From contig CANPYZ010000022.1 of NCBI GenBank assembly GCA_947589035.1, positions 1 to 43,052 of the forward strand: a stretch of DNA of 43,052 nt, read 5' to 3'. Every line of letters starts with the position of its first letter. Positions within the stretch are counted from its first letter, which is position 1. The notes under the pieces were generated by a model. That model was not told the DNA's origin. It was given only the letters and a program-made list of their open reading frames with translations, and did no database searches. Both the position numbers and the translations under genes were made by a program. Positions 29,102 through 35,911 of the stretch are shown here, piece after piece. Source of the DNA: an uncultured Clostridia bacterium (lineage in GTDB: Bacteria > Bacillota > Clostridia > Oscillospirales > Ruminococcaceae).

Positions 29102-29242
29102 CCGTTACTGAATATTAATTTTTTCCTTGTTCAACGTGTCCATTTTCAAGAAAATTTCTCTATTCATGCTGGCTTGACACTCCGAAGGCGTAAATTCCCC
29201 GATTTCCTACGGGTACACATGATATTTAAACTAAATATCATG
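29102..29242 (-). mobile_element. TnpB-element remnant (3' end / omega-RNA-like) inside the S10 operon
   Basis: The 209-base gap between rplD and rplW, in an operon whose other gaps are mostly under 30 bases, contains a block matching the tnpB-type element at the right edge of the window. A 23-base stretch at 29177-29199 is identical to 43005-43027, and the similarity runs from about 29123 to 29220. In the operon direction one frame reads EFTPSECQASMNREIFL and ends TLNKEKINIQ stop, in line with the other copy (EFTPSECYTKRE, TLNKE): apparently the C-terminus of a TnpB, but cut off by a stop upstream. A 4-bp stem with 8-base loop at 29198-29213 is kept in the other copy (43026-43041) with two compensated base pairs. 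A perfect 11-bp stem (CATGATATTTA / TAAATATCATG, 29218-29242) lies at the rplD-proximal end and resembles a left-end palindrome. It looks like an internally deleted, non-autonomous derivative. Confidence 0.65.
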
Positions 29243-29301
29243 CCAGTAACATTTCCTTTCTTACTGATTTGCCAGATTTATTCGCTATTATTCGCTAACG
29301 T

Positions 29302-29928
29302 TCAATCTTTCCAGTAATCTTCAATTTTCGCAATGGCATTCTTCGCTACAATGAATTTTCCGCCGTTGAGAATGTCATATACGTTAAGTGTGCCAACATG
29401 CGTTGCCTTTACTCCAGGAATGTTTGCTGCACTCTTATACACTTTCTGGTCTGCATCTGCTGTAACAATTAATGCTTTCTTTTCTACGCCGAGAGCCTTC
29501 AGCATTGCAATAATTGTTTTCGTTTTATATTCGTCCATTGTCAACGTATCCAGAACAATTAAATTTCCTTCCAATACTTTCTGGGAAAGTGCGGATTTCA
29601 TTGCTAATTTACGAACTTTTCTATTTAATGTGTATCTGTAACTTCTCGGTTTCGGTCCGATAGCTACACCACCATGTCTCCACTGCGGCGCACGAATGGA
29701 ACCTTGTCTTGCGTTGCCAGTTCCTTTCTGTCTCCACGGCTTCTTTCCGCCGCCTCTAACTTCTGTACGGGTTAATGTGGACTGTGTGCCTTGACGCTGA
29801 TTTGCCAGATAATTGACAACGACTGCGTGCATCACGGAAACATTCGGCTCAATTCCAAATACTTCATCAGCAAGTTCTGTCTGTGAAATTTCAGTACCTG
29901 CCATATCATATACTTTAACAGTTGCCAT
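29302..29928 (-). CDS. rplD: 50S ribosomal protein uL4
   Basis: 208 residues. RQGTQSTLTRTEVRGGGKKP and WRQKGTGNARQGSIRAPQWR form the long loop that lines the exit tunnel. uL4 is known in Escherichia coli to repress its own S10 operon by acting on the leader; whether it does so here is unknown. The gene is followed by a 209-base spacer with a mobile-element remnant. Right after the stop, the short unit GCGAATAATAGCGAATAA is repeated. Confidence 0.98.
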   Translation of the reverse strand: MATVKVYDMAGTEISQTELADEVFGIEPNVSVMHAVVVNYLANQRQGTQSTLTRTEVRGGGKKPWRQKGTGNARQGSIRAPQWRHGGVAIGPKPRSYRYTLNRKVRKLAMKSALSQKVLEGNLIVLDTLTMDEYKTKTIIAMLKALGVEKKALIVTADADQKVYKSAANIPGVKATHVGTLNVYDILNGGKFIVAKNAIAKIEDYWKD

Positions 29929-29945
29929 TCTCGTTTCCTCCTTCC

Positions 29946-30575
29946 TTATGCCTTCACGCTGTCAACAATTGTAACAATTCCGCCCTTAGGTCCGGGAATT
30001 GCGCCCTTGATGGCAATCAGATTATTTTCTGCATCGACTTTGACAATTTCCAAATTCTGGACAGTGACTCTTTCTGCACCCATATGTCCTGCCATGCCTT
30101 TTCCTTTGTAAATTCTGGACGGTGAAGAACATGCACCCATTGAACCAGCCTGACGGTGAACAGGTCCTGTACCGTGCGTTTCTTTCAGTCTGTGCTGATT
30201 GTGACGCTTGATTGCCCCCTGAAATCCTTTACCTTTGCTTGTTCCGCAAACATCAACAATATCACCAGCGGCGAAAATGTCTGCTTTCACTAATGCTCCA
30301 GCTTCTAAATTGCAATCTTCCAGTTTAAATTCTTTCAGTGTTTTCTTATAGCCTGCATTCGCCTTGTCAAAATGCCCTTTTTCAGGCTTGTTGACTCTGT
30401 TCGCCTTCTTATCACCGAAACCGAGCTGAACGGCTGCATAACCATCATTTTCAGGAGTTTTGACCTGAACAACCTGACACGGACCAGCTTCTACAACTGT
30501 TACCGGAATCATTGTGCCGTTCTCATCAAAAACCTGTGTCATACCGACTTTTCTGCCGATAATGCCTTTCTGCAT
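29946..30575 (-). CDS. rplC: 50S ribosomal protein uL3
   Basis: 209 residues. [20 protein letters not shown] at the start, and [20 protein letters not shown] with [20 protein letters not shown] later, are diagnostic; the Gln methylated in Escherichia coli L3 lies in the HRQAGS motif. TAAGGAGG precedes the ATG. Two strong hairpins lie in the 76-base spacer between rpsJ and this gene. Confidence 0.98.
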   Translation of the reverse strand: MQKGIIGRKVGMTQVFDENGTMIPVTVVEAGPCQVVQVKTPENDGYAAVQLGFGDKKANRVNKPEKGHFDKANAGYKKTLKEFKLEDCNLEAGALVKADIFAAGDIVDVCGTSKGKGFQGAIKRHNQHRLKETHGTGPVHRQAGSMGACSSPSRIYKGKGMAGHMGAERVTVQNLEIVKVDAENNLIAIKGAIPGPKGGIVTIVDSVKA

Positions 30576-30599
30576 GAAAATTCCTCCTTAGGGTTATTG

Positions 30600-30640
30600 G
30601 TCGGAATATTCCGACATGACCTGACTGAACTAATTCAGTC
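30600..30640 (-). promoter_or_regulatory. Two adjacent hairpins between rpsJ and rplC
   Basis: A 16-base perfect palindrome (GTCGGAATATTCCGAC, 30600-30615) and a 7-bp stem with 4-base loop (GACTGAA / TTCAGTC, 30623-30640) stand side by side in the rpsJ-rplC spacer. Neither is followed by a T run, so they are not terminators. They may mark an RNA-processing or stability site between the two cistrons. Confidence 0.5.
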
Positions 30641-30651
30641 GGGAGCGTGCT

Positions 30652-30966
30652 TTATTTTACTTCCATCATAATATCCACGCCTGCGGGAAGTTCAAGTTTT
30701 TTGAGCGCATCCGTTGTCTTTGCTGTAGGACGGATGACATCAATCAATCTCTTGTGGGTACGCTGTTCGAACTGTTCACGGCTATCCTTGTCTTTGTGTA
30801 CTGCACGCAGAATAGTCACAATTTCCTTTTCTGTGGGCAGCGGGATAGGACCGGAAACGCTTGCACCGCTTCTTTTTGCTGCTTCCACAATTTTTGCAGC
30901 TGCTGCATCAACGGTAGCATGTTCATAACCCTTGATTTTGATTCTGATTTTTTCGCTTACTGCCAT
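30652..30966 (-). CDS. rpsJ: 30S ribosomal protein uS10 (NusE)
   Basis: 104 residues. [40 protein letters not shown] and [20 protein letters not shown] are family signatures. uS10 is in the 30S head and also joins NusB in antitermination complexes. First gene of the S10-spc-alpha supercluster, with AAGGAGG before the ATG. The rpsL-rpsG-fusA-tuf genes that often precede it in Firmicutes are not in this window. Confidence 0.98.
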   Translation of the reverse strand: MAVSEKIRIKIKGYEHATVDAAAAKIVEAAKRSGASVSGPIPLPTEKEIVTILRAVHKDKDSREQFEQRTHKRLIDVIRPTAKTTDALKKLELPAGVDIMMEVK

Positions 30967-31056
30967 TTGAGTTTCGCCTCCTTAACGTTAAAAATATCTG
31001 GGGGCGCAGTTTCAGAAATGAATACCCGTCGCCGTGTGTATCATAAATATTCAACA

Positions 31057-31085
31057 CAAAAACCGAAATCTGATTCAGATTCCGG
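31057..31085 (-). terminator. Terminator-like hairpin (possible attenuator) in the S10 leader
   Basis: In the operon direction a 10-bp stem (CCGGAATCTG / CAGATTTCGG, one G-U) with a 3-base loop is followed at once by TTTTTGTG. It lies between the S10 promoter and rpsJ, about 95 bases before the start codon, so it would control read-through into the ribosomal genes. An upstream imperfect stem (AGGAAGTTTT / AAAACTTTCCT, 31109-31134) could compete or cooperate. The effector is unknown. Confidence 0.6.
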
Positions 31086-31268
31086 CAACAGGCACACAAA
31101 AACGCATCAGGAAAGTTTTCTGAAAAAACTTCCTACCGCACCTACTGTGTCATCATTTCTTGCCGACCGGTTCCTGACCGGACATACTCCACGGAAATTC
31201 CCCGACATACCGCCGGCAACCTTCCGCTTCTGCGCATATTCGTAAATCCAATGAATTGGACTTTTTAC

Positions 31269-31297
31269 ATTTTAGCACAATTTCTTCCAAATGTCAA
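31269..31297 (-). promoter_or_regulatory. Main promoter of the S10-spc-alpha supercluster
   Basis: On the minus strand TTGACA (31297-31292) and TAAAAT (31274-31269) are 17 bases apart with TG just before the -10 region (TGTGCTAAAAT). Start of transcription near 31262 gives a leader of about 295 bases to rpsJ. Confidence 0.88.
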
Positions 31298-31344
31298 GAG
31301 GTTTTCTTCATTTTTTGAAAATATTTTGTAAACTTTTTGTGAAC

Positions 31345-31688
31345 AAAAAATTCTGCCTGAGAATTACCGCACCAGTTTAATTGACTTTATGCCTCAGAGA
31401 GGAATAACTATGCGAAAAAATAAGAGGATACGTTTAACAAAATAAAATAATAGGCATAGTTCAGGACAACATAAAGCCTTCATTAACGCTTTCAACGAAG
31501 TAACTGTATACACTGCATCAGGCAGAATGCAAATCCGAGAATCGCCGTATCAGTTTCATGCCGTGTCTGATTAACACTACTGTTTTGCAACAGGCAAGAG
31601 TAAAACTTGCACCTGCATGTTGGGAAGTAACTGCACACGCTGCATCGGATAGAATGCTTTTAAAAAGTTTAGATTTTCTGCACTAAAT
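31345..31688 (-). ncRNA. Candidate structured noncoding RNA, unclassified
   Basis: About 340 bases with no protein gene, driven by a near-consensus minus-strand promoter at 31695-31723. A 34-base unit occurs twice in the same direction (31624-31657 and 31497-31530) with about six differences; each contains GATGCAG and CAGTTACTTC on the minus strand. Between them are a 5-bp stem closed by a GCAA loop in the transcribed sense (31580-31593), a 5-bp GCAAG/CTTGC stem, and after the second unit a CTTCGTT/AATGAAG stem. An AT-rich hairpin followed by TTTTTTG (about 31345-31368) could end it. I see no tmRNA, RNase P or SRP signature. Short frames exist (22 codons from the ATG at 31645) but have no ribosome binding site. 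Class and ends are uncertain. Confidence 0.4.
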
Positions 31689-31694
31689 ATAATT

Positions 31695-31723
31695 ATTTTA
31701 GCATATTCTTTCGGAAAAGTCAA
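31695..31723 (-). promoter_or_regulatory. Strong promoter reading into the gene-free region
   Basis: On the minus strand TTGACT (31723-31718) and TAAAAT (31700-31695), 17-base spacer. The -10 overlaps the stop codon of the upstream membrane protein gene, so the promoter serves whatever lies to its left: the RNA candidate at 31345-31688. Confidence 0.75.
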
Positions 31724-32477
31724 GCCTTTTCCGGAAAAATTTTTCATTTTGTTTTCTTTCCTGAAGATATTCTCTGATTCGAATTTGAAAAAATACTGTT
31801 GTCATACCAATAATTCCCGTTGGCGTTCCGCCCATGAGGAATATTAAAAATAATTTCCGGTAATGCCCTGCCAACATTTTTTCCGATAACCGCACAGCTT
31901 TCCATGCGCCAATTTTCGCATCGTTCAGGAAAATTACCGGTAACGCATTCAGCCCAATGCAGAACCGGATATATCCAATTCCCGCCCAGAATGTCAGCAC
32001 TGCACTTTGAATCAACCAGAATATCCATATTCCCGCTTCTTCAGCTAATGCCGCCCGTGAAAAAATTTTCCCCGTGAGAAAAATTCCTGCCATTACCGGA
32101 AGCAACGCTAAAAAACGAATGATTTCTACTTTTCCGAAAAACCAAAGAATTTTGTATAATTTTTCTTTCCTCTTCCGCCGGAAACCGTTCTTTTCCGAAA
32201 ACCAACCCACAATTCCGCACGCCATAGGAATTAACATGCAAAAAGTGAATACTTCCCATATTCCCCGAAATAACCAGAAATTTTCATTCCGGCTGAAGAA
32301 AATTTCCGCCGGAGTGAGTTTCTTCTGCCAGATTAACGCCCCTGCGAAATAATCCGGTACGGCTTTCATCATGAGCCAAGCTGCCGGATAGCTTAACGCC
32401 ATGCCTGCCGCTGTTTTCCGGTCATTCCGGAGTGACTGCTTAGAAAAATGTTTCAATTCCCGCAATTCCAAAATCAT
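31698..32477 (-). CDS. Integral membrane protein, possibly DUF975-like
   Basis: 259 residues with about five hydrophobic segments separated by basic loops (for example FSEKNGFRRKRKEKLYK). The stretch AVRLSEKMLAGHYRKLFLIF, an amphipathic helix leading into a membrane segment, recalls DUF975-type Firmicute membrane proteins, but the match is weak. No catalytic or transport motif was seen. AGGGGG stands right before the ATG, and the histidine-phosphatase gene ends 28 bases upstream on the same strand, so the two probably form an operon. The promoter of the RNA candidate lies in its last codons. Function unknown. Confidence 0.8.
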   Translation of the reverse strand: MILELRELKHFSKQSLRNDRKTAAGMALSYPAAWLMMKAVPDYFAGALIWQKKLTPAEIFFSRNENFWLFRGIWEVFTFCMLIPMACGIVGWFSEKNGFRRKRKEKLYKILWFFGKVEIIRFLALLPVMAGIFLTGKIFSRAALAEEAGIWIFWLIQSAVLTFWAGIGYIRFCIGLNALPVIFLNDAKIGAWKAVRLSEKMLAGHYRKLFLIFLMGGTPTGIIGMTTVFFQIRIREYLQERKQNEKFFRKRLDFSERIC

Positions 32478-32505
32478 TCCCCCTATATAAATTATGTATT
32501 ATTTA

Positions 32506-33129
32506 TTAACTTTTGGAATAAGGGGTTACGCCTAATATTTCAAATACTTGTGACCTTTGCCACATGTCCGCCGTGAATAAAAGTTCAAACCCTTCCCCGG
32601 GTTCGCAATGTAATTCTTTCGGGGAAAGTTTCGGCATTCCGAAACATGTCAGCATATTGCTGATAACTCCTGCATGAGTAATTGCCGCACAATGGCTGAA
32701 ATCATTTTCCATCATGTCCATTAACATTCGATATAATACCTGATAACTGCGAATGCATAATTCTTCCACGCTTTCCCCGTTTGGCGGTTTAATGTCCGGT
32801 GAACCGCCTTTCAGCCATTTCCGGTAATCTTCCCTGCCGACTAAATCTACTGCATGTTTCCCTTCAAAATCTCCGAAATTCAATTCCCGTAATTCTTCAA
32901 TAATATACATCGGCACTTCCGGAAACAAAATTTCTGCCGTTTCCGTACATCTTGACAGCGGACTGCTGTAAACTCTTTGTATTCTCGGATATTCGTATAA
33001 ATCCGTTTTCCCTGCCAATTCTACCGCACCTTTGTCCGAAAGCGGAAAATCTGTCGTTCCAATATAAATGCCTTCTTCATTCGCTTTCGTTTGTCCGTGC
33101 CGATATAAACTTAAATGATACCCTTTCAT
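32506..33129 (-). CDS. Histidine phosphatase family protein (phosphoglycerate-mutase-like)
   Basis: 207 residues from the ATG at 33129 (MKGYHLSLYRHGQTKANEEG). An in-frame ATG at 33141 is too close to the AGGAGA site, which is about 13 bases from the chosen start. The catalytic RHG motif is at residues 10-12, with the second catalytic His in AITHAG and the conserved Glu in REL NFGDFEGKH region. YSSPLSRCTETAEI is also typical. The overall look is that of the CobC/PhoE-like branch with a phosphohistidine intermediate; substrate not predictable (sugar phosphate, alpha-ribazole phosphate or broad). No cobalamin genes are nearby to support CobC. Divergent from the XRE regulator gene. Confidence 0.88.
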   Translation of the reverse strand: MKGYHLSLYRHGQTKANEEGIYIGTTDFPLSDKGAVELAGKTDLYEYPRIQRVYSSPLSRCTETAEILFPEVPMYIIEELRELNFGDFEGKHAVDLVGREDYRKWLKGGSPDIKPPNGESVEELCIRSYQVLYRMLMDMMENDFSHCAAITHAGVISNMLTCFGMPKLSPKELHCEPGEGFELLFTADMWQRSQVFEILGVTPYSKS

Positions 33130-33260
33130 TTTACTGTTCATTCTCCTTTTCTGGCAATTCCGGCAAAAATTCCTCCATATTCTTGAAATTTTTTGTTTCT
33201 GTTGTGATTTCTGCACAAGATTTTTCTGAAAATTCGCAGGATTTTCCACACGGTAAAGAC

Positions 33261-33289
33261 TTTACAAATAGTATAATTTGTAATATAAT
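33261..33289 (+). promoter_or_regulatory. Promoter of the XRE regulator gene with embedded palindromic operator
   Basis: TTTACA (33261-33266) and TATAAT (33284-33289) are 17 bases apart. The spacer and the -35 edge hold a perfect 8-bp inverted repeat, TTACAAAT-AGTATA-ATTTGTAA (33262-33283). A dimeric repressor bound there would block RNA polymerase; the adjacent XRE protein is the obvious candidate, for self-repression and perhaps control of the divergent phosphatase gene. Confidence 0.65.
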
Positions 33290-33328
33290 ATTAGTATACG
33301 ATTTTATTCAGAAAGGAGTCAAAAGCAT

Positions 33329-34021
33329 ATGAATTCTGATTTTCCCAGAATTATTGCTTTACAGCGTAAAGAAAGACACATCAGTCAGAAAAAAGCCGCC
33401 GCCGATTTAGGCATTTCGCAGGCGTTGCTTTCCCATTATGAAAAGGGAATCCGTGAATGCAGTTTGGATTTTCTCGTCAGAATTGCTAATTATTATAACG
33501 TTTCCTGTGACTATCTTCTCGGCAGAACTCCGGAACCAGAAGGGAAAATTATTTCTATTGAAGACATTCCCGACGACGACGGAAACAATAGTATGCCCAG
33601 TCCGGAAGTCGTTGCCTTCAACCGGAAAATTATCAATAATTCCATCAGCTTATTATTCGCACTCGCCCAGAAAGCGAACAGCATTACGTTAATTAAAGAA
33701 ATGGCTTCTTATTTAATGCTGAACGTGTACAAGCTTTTCCGGATTATTTACAACGCCAACCCCCATAATGACCAGAAATTATTTTCCGTTCCGAAAGTTG
33801 TCGCCAATGATGACGCAAGCGCAATCGTCAGCATGAATGAAGCTAACGTAAAAGCCGCTTCCTGCGGAATTAAAATCGGCGAAAATGATTATGTGGAAGA
33901 TTCCGAAGTGTTATATTTAACTACTTCTATTCTTTCCGAAACGTATCCAGAATATTCTGCTTCTTTGCTGAATTTAATTAAAATCAGTGAAGACAGTATG
34001 CACAAAAAACGCAATGCATGA
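33329..34021 (+). CDS. XRE/Cro-CI family transcriptional regulator
   Basis: 230 residues. The N-terminal helix-turn-helix (about 8-65) reads LQRKERHISQKKAAADLGIS, then QALLSHYEKGIRECSLDFLV, ending in VSCDYLLGRT as in SinR/Xre-type regulators. The rest (about 90-230) is a helical region without a familiar ligand domain; it is rich in Asn and Ile. A GAAAGGAG site precedes the ATG. It is preceded by a promoter containing a palindrome and followed by a strong terminator, so it is a single-gene unit. Targets unknown. The absence of phage genes nearby argues against a prophage repressor. Confidence 0.92.
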   Translation: MNSDFPRIIALQRKERHISQKKAAADLGISQALLSHYEKGIRECSLDFLVRIANYYNVSCDYLLGRTPEPEGKIISIEDIPDDDGNNSMPSPEVVAFNRKIINNSISLLFALAQKANSITLIKEMASYLMLNVYKLFRIIYNANPHNDQKLFSVPKVVANDDASAIVSMNEANVKAASCGIKIGENDYVEDSEVLYLTTSILSETYPEYSASLLNLIKISEDSMHKKRNA

Positions 34022-34050
34022 TTATTATACCACACTCTTTTCAAAAATGC

Positions 34051-34089
34051 AAGCCGTCCGACAGAATTTCCTGCCGGACGGGCTTTTTT
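34051..34089. terminator. Terminator shared by converging genes
   Basis: A GC-rich stem (AAGCCGTCCG / CGGACGGGCTT with one bulge) followed by TTTTTTA closes the XRE gene on the plus strand. It overlaps the stop codon of the converging dockerin gene; on the minus strand the T tract is weaker (TGCATTTTTG). Confidence 0.85.
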
Positions 34090-35806
34090 ATGCAAGAATG
34101 AGTTTTTTCAGTAATGTTAAATCAAAAATATTGATTATTCCGTCATTGTTCATGTCGGCTAATGCTAATTCCGGAGCGTTTTCTTTCCCTAATAAGTAAT
34201 TTTGCAGGAAAATGGCATCTTCCACACTCCAGAGATAATCTCCGTTGAAATCGCCTTTCAATATATCTGGTTCAGTTGGTGGAATAAATTCTTCTGTTGT
34301 GGGTTCTTCTGGTTCAGTTGGTGGAATAAATTCTTCCGTTGTGGGTTCTTCTGGTTCAATTGGCGGAATCATTTCTTCCGTTGTGGGTTCTTCTTCTGGT
34401 TCAGTTGGTGAAACAGTTTCTTCTGTCGTAGCATTTTCTTCAGTTTCGGTTTCAGTTGGGGTGTTTTCTTCTTCAAGTGAATAGTAATATTCTTTCGGTT
34501 CGCCTTCCGGTTCAGTTGAAATGTAATAACAAAGCTGGTGATTCTTTTCCGTCATGCCGTAAATATAGCCTTCCTGTTTCTGTTCTTCATCTAAATCAAA
34601 AAGCCATTGCACTTGCTGATTTTCTAAACAGAAAACAGAAGTCGGTGTTGTGTAGTAAATTTTATCGCCATACACTACCGGAGAAATGAACGTTCCGCCA
34701 TAACACCAGTCTTCATCTCCAAACACATGCCACCTTGCCCATTTCGCATCTAAAGAAAGTAAATGCTCCGTTTCCGATTCCCCTGTTTCCGCATCAAATG
34801 TGCATACATCAAACCATGCTGTTGTATCGTCTTCATCTGGGTCACAGTGAATGACAAGCCATTTCCCCTGATACGGCTGAATGCTTGAATTGCAATCATT
34901 CCAGAAACCGTTCTGGTAAAAATCCGATACCGGCAATTCTTCCACCGGTGTTTCCGTACTTAATACCCAGTCTTCCGAATCATGCGAATTTTCATAGAAA
35001 TAGTCACTGTCTTTAAAGAAAAATGCATGTTCCCCTAATCCTGGGTGACCGTTCAGATAATCATCCCATGTTACGTCAACATGATACCATTTTCCCTCAA
35101 GATAAACTAAATTCCAGCCGTGGCGAATATTCGTACTTTCCACAAGCATAGAATCTATGCCCACTTTATGCAGTAATATGCCATAAAGCCATGCATACCC
35201 TTCACAAACAGCTTTCCCATTTTTTAACATTCCGTAGGCAGTATGCTGTAATTCTTCTTCTGTTGACCCGTAGCTGTATTCTGCATAATCATAATCATAA
35301 TGTTTAATTATATAATCATGCAAATATAACGCCTTTTCCACGGGTGACCAGTCTTTTTCCATTCCGGAAATAATTTCATCTATTTCCTGCATTAATCCCT
35401 GATACACTTCTTCATAATTTTCCGTTTCTAAATAAACCGGAGTAAGTTTCATTTTTCCTCTTTTCGGCACTTGATAAGTAATCATAAATCTTGATGTTAA
35501 AATGCCTACGTCCCATGCACTAATTACGCCCCTGTAAATTGCCATGACAGATTCCATTTCGTCCAGTGTCGCTGAAATGTAAACATCTTTCCCGTTCCCA
35601 ACGGAAATATAACTTTCATGTTTAGCAATCCCGTCATAAATCTGTTCAGCAATTTGTTGTGTTTCTTCTGCTGTAAATTCTCCGACTGCGCCTAAATAGG
35701 AGAAATCTATTCCGCTTTCCGCTTTTGCCTGAAACATTCCTCCATATACACTTAACATACTTAATGCTAAAATCCCTGCTGTGAATTTTTTCAGTTTGTT
35801 CAGCAC
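34088..35806 (-). CDS. Secreted transglutaminase-like protein with dockerin
   Basis: 572 residues if started at the GTG at 35806, which has AAAGGAAG about ten bases upstream and gives a clean signal peptide (MLNKLKKFTAGILALSMLSV to about residue 29). A TTG at 35812 and an ATG at 35827 are alternatives. The transglutaminase-core domain (about 130-260) holds the triad: Cys201 in GKAVCEGYAW, His229 in IRHGWNLVYL and Asp244 in WYHVDVTWDD. A beta-rich part follows to about 445. A Thr/Glu/Pro linker has three near-identical 14-residue units. The C-terminal dockerin has two complete calcium loops (GDFNGDYLWSVED and ADMNNDGIINIFD). Such proteins in ruminococci may act as proteases or cross-linkers on the cellulosome; the reaction here is not proven. 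Confidence 0.92.
   Translation of the reverse strand: MLNKLKKFTAGILALSMLSVYGGMFQAKAESGIDFSYLGAVGEFTAEETQQIAEQIYDGIAKHESYISVGNGKDVYISATLDEMESVMAIYRGVISAWDVGILTSRFMITYQVPKRGKMKLTPVYLETENYEEVYQGLMQEIDEIISGMEKDWSPVEKALYLHDYIIKHYDYDYAEYSYGSTEEELQHTAYGMLKNGKAVCEGYAWLYGILLHKVGIDSMLVESTNIRHGWNLVYLEGKWYHVDVTWDDYLNGHPGLGEHAFFFKDSDYFYENSHDSEDWVLSTETPVEELPVSDFYQNGFWNDCNSSIQPYQGKWLVIHCDPDEDDTTAWFDVCTFDAETGESETEHLLSLDAKWARWHVFGDEDWCYGGTFISPVVYGDKIYYTTPTSVFCLENQQVQWLFDLDEEQKQEGYIYGMTEKNHQLCYYISTEPEGEPKEYYYSLEEENTPTETETEENATTEETVSPTEPEEEPTTEEMIPPIEPEEPTTEEFIPPTEPEEPTTEEFIPPTEPDILKGDFNGDYLWSVEDAIFLQNYLLGKENAPELALADMNNDGIINIFDLTLLKKLILA
34269..34397 (-). repeat. Tandem 42-base repeats coding the Thr/Glu/Pro linker
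   Basis: Three head-to-tail copies (34269-34310, 34311-34352 and a 45-base variant 34353-34397) code for units like EEPTTEEFIPPTEP between the transglutaminase part and the dockerin. The first two copies differ at very few bases, which suggests recent duplication and likely length variation between strains. Confidence 0.85.
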
Positions 35807-35865
35807 GGTCAACACTTCCTTTCTCATTTGTCCTGATTATCGCATACAAAACTTAAATTTCCCTT

Positions 35866-35900
35866 AAAAATTAACTGCCCGTTGATTCACAGGCAGTCAA
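35866..35900 (-). terminator. Terminator after mscL
   Basis: On the minus strand a 9-bp stem (TTGACTGCC / GGCAGTTAA, one G-U) with a 12-base loop is followed by TTTTTAAG, beginning 11 bases after the mscL stop. Confidence 0.8.
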
Positions 35901-35911
35901 TGCATATTCCC

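Noticed and set aside
29218-29242. The 11-bp hairpin after rplD as a transcription terminator
   Set aside because: No T tract follows in the operon direction, and termination there would cut off most essential ribosomal genes.
31345-31688. tmRNA, RNase P RNA or SRP RNA in the gene-free region
   Set aside because: None of their hallmark sequences (for example the GAGGAAAGTCC core of RNase P RNA or the tRNA-like end of tmRNA) is present on either strand.
31345-31688. 6S RNA
   Set aside because: 6S RNA is one long hairpin with a central bubble; this region has direct rather than inverted repeats and no long-range pairing that I could find.
34269-34397. CRISPR-like or regulatory repeat array
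   Set aside because: The repeats are head-to-tail without spacers and keep the reading frame of the linker, so they are coding tandem repeats.
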